In this document: one piece after another, positions 45,291 to 50,600 of the stretch
How positions within the stretch are numbered: position 1 is the first letter of the stretch
Layout: each line of letters opens with the position of its first letter
Source: Verrucomicrobiota bacterium
Lineage (GTDB): Bacteria; Verrucomicrobiota; Verrucomicrobiia; Opitutales; Opitutaceae
Assembly (NCBI GenBank): GCA_026398135.1
Contig: JAPLTN010000081.1
Span: 1 to 50,600, forward strand
Reading direction: 5' to 3'
Length of the DNA: 50,600 nt
The notes under the pieces: model-generated
Databases searched by the model: none
Seen by the model: the letters and a program-made list of their open reading frames with translations, nothing else
Told to the model about the DNA's origin: nothing
Program-made: the position numbers and the translations under genes

Positions 45291-45707
45291 ATGTATACCG
45301 TATTTTCCTCTCGTTCCGCGCTCTTGGTCGTCGCTCTGCTTGGTTTAGCGGGCTGTTCCACTGTGAATCTCGACCCCAAGGGGCAAACACAGGCGACTTT
45401 CGTGGCCGGCGAGTTTCGGGCTCTGGTTAACGCGACGGCGCCGGTGGCCGCCAAGGCGACAACCGAGGCGTTTCGCCAGCTCGGTTTATTCCCGATCAAG
45501 AACGATCTTCGCACCTTCGAGGCCGAGCTCGCGGCCCGCACGCCCAAGGACGAAAAGGTTCGGATCACGATCAAGGAAATCAACAGCCGCCAGACCGAGG
45601 TCGCGATCCGGGTCGATGTGATTGGCAACCGGAATTTCTCGCGCCAGCTCTTCGATCAGATCGACAAAAACCTCGGCGGTGGCGGACGCGCCACCAGCGG
45701 TTTTTGA
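45291..45707 (+). CDS. DUF3568-like small lipoprotein
   Basis: From the ATG at 45291 the 138-residue protein has a lipoprotein signal with lipobox LAGC (Cys22). The mature part contains TTEAFRQLGLFPIKND, VRITIKEINSRQTEVAIRVD and FSRQLFDQIDKNLGGG, which matches the DUF3568 family of small bacterial lipoproteins. An in-frame TTG at 45279 could extend it by four residues. Envelope location is inferred from the lipobox; function unknown. Confidence 0.75.
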   Translation: MYTVFSSRSALLVVALLGLAGCSTVNLDPKGQTQATFVAGEFRALVNATAPVAAKATTEAFRQLGLFPIKNDLRTFEAELAARTPKDEKVRITIKEINSRQTEVAIRVDVIGNRNFSRQLFDQIDKNLGGGGRATSGF

Positions 45708-45831
45708 GCCTCTCGGTTGATGGCCGGGCGTAATGCCTCTTGAGTTTGCCACTTCTATTTCGCCAAGGGACTCCGATTCCCAAGATCCATGGTTGAACTT
45801 TTTACGGGCTTTCCACTGATAACCACAATTA

Positions 45832-47424
45832 ATGGCGGCATATCTAGATAAGCACCTGCCGGTATTGGCGCAGTTCGCGCCCAGCGCGGACCTGTCCCAC
45901 TATTGGCTATGGGCGGCGGAACTTTTGGTCGGTGCGGCGCTGGGTTTTGTCGCAGTCTGGCTGGCAACGCAATCGATCCGTCGTGCAGTGCGGGAGCAGG
46001 CCGCCGAGTTGATCGAAGTCGCCCGGCGTCAGGCGCAGGTGGCGGCGGAAGAGGAACGGCAACGCTCGGATAAACAGATTCAGGAGCGCCGCAGTGAGGT
46101 GAATCGCGAACTGGATCGCCGCGAGATCGAGATGGACCTGCGTTTGCGCGAGATTCGCTCACATGAGGAGTCGATCGCGCTTTTGGATCATCAACTCGAG
46201 CAGCGCGGTGAACGCCTGGCGCGAGAGGAATCGGCGGTTCGCCAGGCTCGCGACGCCATTCGCGCGCTCTCGAAATCGCTGCGTAAACGCCTTGAGGGTG
46301 TTTCGCAGATGGACGCCGAGGAAATCAAACGCGCCCTGCGCGAGGAGGTGCAGTTCGAGTGTCAGGACGAGTTGCGCGCCCTGCGCCGCCAAATTTTGGA
46401 ACGCTCGGAGCAAGATCTTCAGTCCGAGGCCAAACGTATTTTGGTCACGACGATGCAGCGCATGTCGTCCCGGCCCAATAACGACATCACCGCGACGATC
46501 GTCACCTTGCCGAACGAGGAAATGAAAGGCCGCATCATCGGTCGCGAGGGGCGCAACATCAAGGCGTTCGAGGCCTCGACCGGCGTCACCCTGCTCATTG
46601 ATGAGTCGCCGCAGATGGTGTTGATCTCGTCCTTCGATCCGGTGCGCCGCGAAGTCGCCCGCGCCGCGCTGGATGTCTTGGTTAAAGACGGACGCATCCA
46701 TCCGGCGAGCATTGAGGAGGCGGTTAAAAACGCCTCCGCCGAGCTGGACATCAACCTGCAACGCGACGGTGAGGATGCCGTGCGCCGCCTCGGCATCAAC
46801 GGTCTGCGGCCCGAGATCATCGCGTTGTTGGGTAAGCTGAAATTCCGCTTTTCCTACTCGCAAAACGTGCTCGATCACTCGGTCGAGGTCGGCTTCCTGT
46901 GCTCACTCATGGCGAGCGAGCTGGGACTGGATCCCAACGTCGCCAAACGCGCCGGTTTGCTGCACGACATCGGCAAGGCCGTCGAGGGCGACTACGAAGG
47001 CAGCCACGCCACCATCGGCGCGGATTTTGTTAAGCGCCACGGCGAGACCGCGATCGTGGTCAACGCGGTGGCCGCCCACCACGAGGAGGTGAAACCCGAG
47101 ACGGTTTACGCCGGGCTGGTCATCCTCGCCGATACGATCTCCGCAGTGCGCCCAGGTGCGCGGGCCGAGTCGATGCACACCTACATTCAACGCCTGGAGC
47201 GCCTGGAGAAGCTCGCACTCTCCATCGATGGGGTGCAGCACGCTTTTGCCATTCAGGCCGGTCGCGAGGTGCGCGTGATCGTGAATCCCCAGAAAGTGGA
47301 CGACGAGCAGTCGCGCGAGATCAGCCGCGTGCTGCGCCAGCGGATCGAGGAGGAGCTGCAATACCCCTCCACCATCAAGGTCACGGTCATTCGCGAAACG
47401 CGTTATACCGATACGGCGGTGTAG
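45832..47424 (+). CDS. rny: Ribonuclease Y
   Basis: This membrane-anchored endoribonuclease initiates mRNA decay. The 530-residue protein has a membrane segment (about 28-45), a long charged coiled coil (about 50-190) and a KH domain with RIIGREGRNIKAFEASTGV (near 234-252). The HD domain follows with LLHDIGKA (His-Asp near 377) and NAVAAHHEEV. It ends with the typical PSTIKVTVIRETR. About 25 residues precede the membrane helix, more than usual. Confidence 0.96.
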   Translation: MAAYLDKHLPVLAQFAPSADLSHYWLWAAELLVGAALGFVAVWLATQSIRRAVREQAAELIEVARRQAQVAAEEERQRSDKQIQERRSEVNRELDRREIEMDLRLREIRSHEESIALLDHQLEQRGERLAREESAVRQARDAIRALSKSLRKRLEGVSQMDAEEIKRALREEVQFECQDELRALRRQILERSEQDLQSEAKRILVTTMQRMSSRPNNDITATIVTLPNEEMKGRIIGREGRNIKAFEASTGVTLLIDESPQMVLISSFDPVRREVARAALDVLVKDGRIHPASIEEAVKNASAELDINLQRDGEDAVRRLGINGLRPEIIALLGKLKFRFSYSQNVLDHSVEVGFLCSLMASELGLDPNVAKRAGLLHDIGKAVEGDYEGSHATIGADFVKRHGETAIVVNAVAAHHEEVKPETVYAGLVILADTISAVRPGARAESMHTYIQRLERLEKLALSIDGVQHAFAIQAGREVRVIVNPQKVDDEQSREISRVLRQRIEEELQYPSTIKVTVIRETRYTDTAV

Positions 47425-47528
47425 CTCTTGTTGGCTATCCCTTGCCCGGCCCGCCCGCCGGACTTTTCTCGGCTTCGTGATCGAGTCGGCTTGCCCGGTG
47501 CCGCTCGGCGGCTTTGCTCCCCCGCACC

Positions 47529-47912
47529 ATGGCCGACCTGAAACTGCTCGAAACCTTTCCCAATCCCGCCCCGCAACGCGATTATGTGATCGCGCACACC
47601 CATCACGAGTTCACCTCGCTCTGCCCGATGACCGGGCATCCCGATTTCGCCAACATCCTCATCCGTTACGTGCCCGACAAAACCTGCGTCGAGCTGAAGT
47701 CGCTCAAGATCTACTTTCACGCCTTCCGCAACGAGGGCATTTTCTTCGAGGCCGTGACCAATAAAATTTGCGACGACCTCGGCGCCGCCTTGAAGCCGCG
47801 CAGCCTCGAAGTGGTGGCCGACTGGAAGGCCCGCGGCGGGTTCACTTCCGTCGTCACCGCCAAGTGGGAGAAGCCCGCCGCCCCCGTAAAAGCGAAGTCG
47901 CGCAAGGCCTGA
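47529..47912 (+). CDS. queF: NADPH-dependent 7-cyano-7-deazaguanine reductase
   Basis: QueF reduces preQ0 to preQ1 in queuosine synthesis. The 127-residue unimodular protein has the catalytic Cys32 and Asp39 in FTSLCPMTGHPDF, the QueF motif ELKSLKIYFHAFRNEGIF with the NADPH-binding ExKSxK, and the substrate Glu in EGIFFE. I start at the ATG at 47529, where the family N-terminus begins. No other queuosine genes are in the window. Confidence 0.95.
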   Translation: MADLKLLETFPNPAPQRDYVIAHTHHEFTSLCPMTGHPDFANILIRYVPDKTCVELKSLKIYFHAFRNEGIFFEAVTNKICDDLGAALKPRSLEVVADWKARGGFTSVVTAKWEKPAAPVKAKSRKA

Positions 47913-47927
47913 TTCGTTCCCCATTCC

Positions 47928-50372
47928 ATGTCTGATTTACCCCTGTCGGTTTCCTCCGCCACGTCCTCCGAAACCGCGCCCGCCGCGCCTAAAATCCAGC
48001 TCAACGCCGAACACGTCCTGCGCATCACGCAGGAACTGCCCGGCGTAAAAGTAGCCCAGGTCGCCGCCACCGCCCAGCTGCTCAAGGACGGTGCCACCGT
48101 GCCCTTTATCGCCCGCTACCGCAAGGAGGTGACCGGCGAGCTCGACGAGGTGCAGATCACGACCATCCGCGACCGGCTGGAGCAACTCGCCGCGCTCGAC
48201 GACCGCCGCGCCTCCATCCTCGGTTCGCTCAAAGAACGCGGCCTGCTCACCGACGCGCTCGCCGGCCAGATCGCCGCCGCCGATACGATGACCCGCCTGG
48301 AGGACATCTACCTGCCCTTCCGTCCGAAAAAACGCACCCGCGCCACCATCGCCAAAGAAAAGGGCCTGGAACCGCTCGCCGAACTTATCTGGGCCCAAGA
48401 AACCGCCACTACGCCCGAGCTGCTCGCCGCTACTGCGACCGCGCTCGTCGGCCACGAATATCAGCCCGACGACGGCAAATCCCCGCCCACTCCGCGCCAG
48501 AAAATCGCCTCCGCCGAAGAAGCGCTCTCCGGCGCGCGCGACATTCTCGCCGAGCGCATCTCCGACGATGCCGCCGCGCGCGAAAAACTGCGTCTGCTCT
48601 ATCGCAGCTCCGGCATCGTTTCCTCGAAAGTTCTCCACGGCAAAGACACCGCCCCCGAAGCGGCCAAGTTCAAGGACTACTTCGACTGGACCGAGCCCCT
48701 CGCCAAGTGCCCCAGCCACCGCCTGCTCGCGATGCGCCGCGCCGAGAAAGAGCTCTTCGTCATGATGCGGATCACGCTCCCCGACGACACCCTCGCGCTC
48801 GCCGAGCTGGAGCGTCTCGTTATCCGGCCCAGCGCTTCACCTGCTTCCAGCCCTTCAGCCCTTCAGCCTTTTAGTCCTTCTCATCAACTGCGCCTCGCCA
48901 TCGCCGACGCCTTCAAGCGTCTGCTCGCCCCCGCGATGGAGACCGAGATGCGTCTCGAGTCCAAAAAAGCCGCCGACCTCTCCGCGATCAAGGTATTCGC
49001 CGACAACATCCGCGAACTCCTGCTCGCCTCCCCGCTCGGTCGCAAAGCCGTCATGGCCATCGACCCCGGCTTCCGCACCGGTTGCAAAACCGTCCTCCTC
49101 GACCGTCAGGGCAAGCTCCTCCACAACGACGTCATCTACCCCGAGATGCGCGCCGCCGAGGCCAAGGACAAGGTGCTCGCCTTCGCCGCCCGCTTTAACG
49201 TCGAGGCCATCGCCATCGGCAACGGCACAGCTGGCCGCGAGACCGAGGCTTTCGTGCGCGCCTGCGGCCTGCCCGCCTCCATTCCCATCGTGATGGTCAA
49301 CGAGTCCGGCGCGTCCATCTACTCCGCCTCCGAGGTCGCCCGCGAAGAGTTCCCCGATCACGACCTCACCGTCCGCGGAGCCGTCTCCATCGGCCGCCGC
49401 CTCATGGACCCGCTGGCCGAGCTGGTGAAACTCGACCCTAAGTCCATCGGCGTCGGCCAATACCAGCACGACGTGGATCAAAACGGCCTCAAACGCTCGC
49501 TCGACGACACCGTCATGAGCTGCGTGAACGGCGTCGGCGTGGAACTCAACACCGCGTCCAAGCAGCTCCTCGCCTACGTCTCCGGCCTCAACGCGACGAC
49601 CGCCGCCGCCATCGTGGCCCGCCGCAACGAAAAAGGCCCCTTCGTCTCCCGCGCCGAACTCCTTGAGGTCCCGCGCCTCGGCCCCAAAGCCTTCGAGCAA
49701 GCCGCCGGGTTCTTGCGTATCCACGACGCCGCCCATCCCCTCGACGCCTCCGCCGTCCACCCCGAGCGCTACGCCCTGGTGGAGAAAATGGCCGCCGACC
49801 TCGGCTGCACCGTGGCCGACCTGCTCGCCAACTCCAAAGCTCGCGCCAAGATCGACCTCGCCCGCTACGTTACCGACACCGTGGGTCTGCCCACGCTCAA
49901 GGATATCCTCGCTGAGCTCGCCAAACCCGGCCGCGATCCCCGCGCCCAGTTCGAAGCCTTCGCCTTCGACGCGTCAGTGAACAAGCCCGAGGACCTGCGC
50001 CCCGGCATGAAGCTCCCCGGCATCGTGACCAACGTCACCGCCTTCGGAGCCTTTGTGGACGTGGGCGTGCACCAGGACGGCCTTGTTCACGTGAGCCAGC
50101 TCTCGGACAATTTCGTTAAAGACCCCGCCGAGGTGGTGAAACCCGGACAAAAGGTTCACGTCACCGTCACCGAAATCGACCTCCCGCGCAACCGCATCGC
50201 CCTCTCGATGAAGGCCAACCCTCACATCGGCGCCAAAACTCCCGCCTTGGGCGGGGGTCGGGGTCCGGCAGGAGCGGGTAATTTCCGCTCCGCCGCCGCC
50301 CCCGCCAAACCCGCCGCTCCGACCAACCTCGGCGGCGACTGGTTCAGCGCCGCCCTCAATAAGAAACGTTGA
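47928..50372 (+). CDS. tex: Tex-family RNA-binding transcription accessory protein
   Basis: The 814-residue protein has the Tex order. The N-terminal helical region includes PFIARYRKEVTGELDEVQI and LPFRPKKRTRATIAKEKGLE. A YqgF/RNase H-like domain starts at AVMAIDPGFRTGCKTVLLD (near 373). Helix-hairpin-helix motifs lie near 540-600, and a C-terminal S1 domain starts at PGIVTNVTAFGAFVDVGVHQ (about 694-760). A stretch of about 20 residues near 301-320 (PSASPASSPSALQPFSPSH) is encoded by a tandem octamer and interrupts the usual sequence between two domains. It lies 15 bp after queF. Confidence 0.95.
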   Translation: MSDLPLSVSSATSSETAPAAPKIQLNAEHVLRITQELPGVKVAQVAATAQLLKDGATVPFIARYRKEVTGELDEVQITTIRDRLEQLAALDDRRASILGSLKERGLLTDALAGQIAAADTMTRLEDIYLPFRPKKRTRATIAKEKGLEPLAELIWAQETATTPELLAATATALVGHEYQPDDGKSPPTPRQKIASAEEALSGARDILAERISDDAAAREKLRLLYRSSGIVSSKVLHGKDTAPEAAKFKDYFDWTEPLAKCPSHRLLAMRRAEKELFVMMRITLPDDTLALAELERLVIRPSASPASSPSALQPFSPSHQLRLAIADAFKRLLAPAMETEMRLESKKAADLSAIKVFADNIRELLLASPLGRKAVMAIDPGFRTGCKTVLLDRQGKLLHNDVIYPEMRAAEAKDKVLAFAARFNVEAIAIGNGTAGRETEAFVRACGLPASIPIVMVNESGASIYSASEVAREEFPDHDLTVRGAVSIGRRLMDPLAELVKLDPKSIGVGQYQHDVDQNGLKRSLDDTVMSCVNGVGVELNTASKQLLAYVSGLNATTAAAIVARRNEKGPFVSRAELLEVPRLGPKAFEQAAGFLRIHDAAHPLDASAVHPERYALVEKMAADLGCTVADLLANSKARAKIDLARYVTDTVGLPTLKDILAELAKPGRDPRAQFEAFAFDASVNKPEDLRPGMKLPGIVTNVTAFGAFVDVGVHQDGLVHVSQLSDNFVKDPAEVVKPGQKVHVTVTEIDLPRNRIALSMKANPHIGAKTPALGGGRGPAGAGNFRSAAAPAKPAAPTNLGGDWFSAALNKKR
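48843..48882 (+). repeat. Tandem 8-bp repeat inside tex
   Basis: Five units GCTTCCAG, CCCTTCAG, CCCTTCAG, CCTTTTAG and TCCTTCTC lie in frame within tex and code for a Ser/Pro-rich linker. Forty bases are not a multiple of three, so the array must have been accepted together with flanking changes that keep the frame. Confidence 0.6.
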
Positions 50373-50476
50373 GCACGAGTGACGCCTACCAAAGCACTTC
50401 CACTCCGACCGAGCGCTTGAAAGACGGTATGGCCGCATTCACCGTTATCTTGAACAGGACTGATACCATTTCGCAT
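50373..50476. other. Short spacer after tex
   Basis: No gene, terminator or clear promoter is seen between the tex stop and the stop of the partial minus-strand frame. Confidence 0.5.
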
Positions 50477-50600
50477 TCAAACGTATAATAACCCCTGCCG
50501 AATCCATGAAAAGCAGGTGAGGATGCCGAGGCGCGGCAGGTCGGCGGAGAGCAGTTCCAGTTCGGTTTTTAAACCAACTTCGACGGCGTCAAGGGTGGCG
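50477..50600 (-). CDS. 3' end of a possible minus-strand gene, perhaps MotA/TolQ/ExbB-like
   Basis: The minus strand is open from the window edge to a TGA at 50477-50479 (about 40 residues). The piece TLDAVEVGLKTELELLSADL followed by PRLGILTC resembles the segment just before the second membrane helix of ExbB proteins, but the following residues (FSWIRQGLLYV) do not continue into that helix. It may be a truncated or frameshifted copy, or an unrelated gene end. Confidence 0.3.
   Translation of the reverse strand, partial: ATLDAVEVGLKTELELLSADLPRLGILTCFSWIRQGLLYV

Overview
The window is a GC-rich bacterial chromosome segment. It is dominated by one uninterrupted transcription and translation supercluster, from a tRNA-Thr at 10678 to rplQ at 43192. 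The EF-Tu, ribosomal protein and RNA polymerase sequences, the tRNA-Thr/tuf/tRNA-Trp/secE start of the cluster, and the TPR-ExbB-ExbD locus suggest a member of Verrucomicrobiota, probably close to Opitutaceae. This placement is inferred from the protein sequences; no 16S rRNA gene is present.

Layout. 1-5.8 kb is a mixed region: the 3' end of a secreted protein, a DUF1275 membrane protein, pdxH, a SixA-type phosphatase, a sugar-nucleotide-reductase-like SDR, a DUF4160/DUF2442 gene pair and a NERD-domain membrane protein. 6-10.6 kb is an operon of an exported TPR protein, an ExbB, an ExbD-like protein and a TonB-position protein. 10.7-43.2 kb runs tRNA-Thr, tuf, tRNA-Trp, secE, nusG, rplK, rplA, rplJ, rplL, rpoB, rpoC, rpsL, rpsG, fusA, rpsJ, rplC, rplD, rplW, rplB, rpsS, [exported protein], rplV, rpsC, rplP, rpmC, rpsQ, rplN, rplX, rplE, rpsN, rpsH, rplF, rplR, rpsE, rplO, secY, [adenylate-kinase-like], map, rpsM, rpsK, rpsD, rpoA, rplQ. 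43.3-50.4 kb holds a small zinc-ribbon membrane protein, purE-purK on the minus strand, a lipoprotein, rny (RNase Y), queF and tex. A partial minus-strand frame enters from the right edge.

The core cluster makes the ribosome, RNA polymerase, elongation factors and the Sec translocon together. Intrinsic terminators or strong hairpins after tuf, rplL, rpoC, rplX, rplO and rplQ suggest several nested transcription units. rpmD, infA, rpmJ and rpmG are missing from their usual positions.

Points worth a second look are: a degenerate adenylate kinase lacking its P-loop in the secY-adk-map position; an exported protein gene inside the S10 operon; an L6 gene that ends about 47 codons early; an RpoC that has lost three of the four cysteines of its second zinc site; an S11 with a long Ala/Lys/Pro extension; an ExbD-like protein without the membrane aspartate; and several palindromic short-unit repeat elements. 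The repeats include two inverted arrays of a 7-bp unit placed in ribosomal operon spacers.
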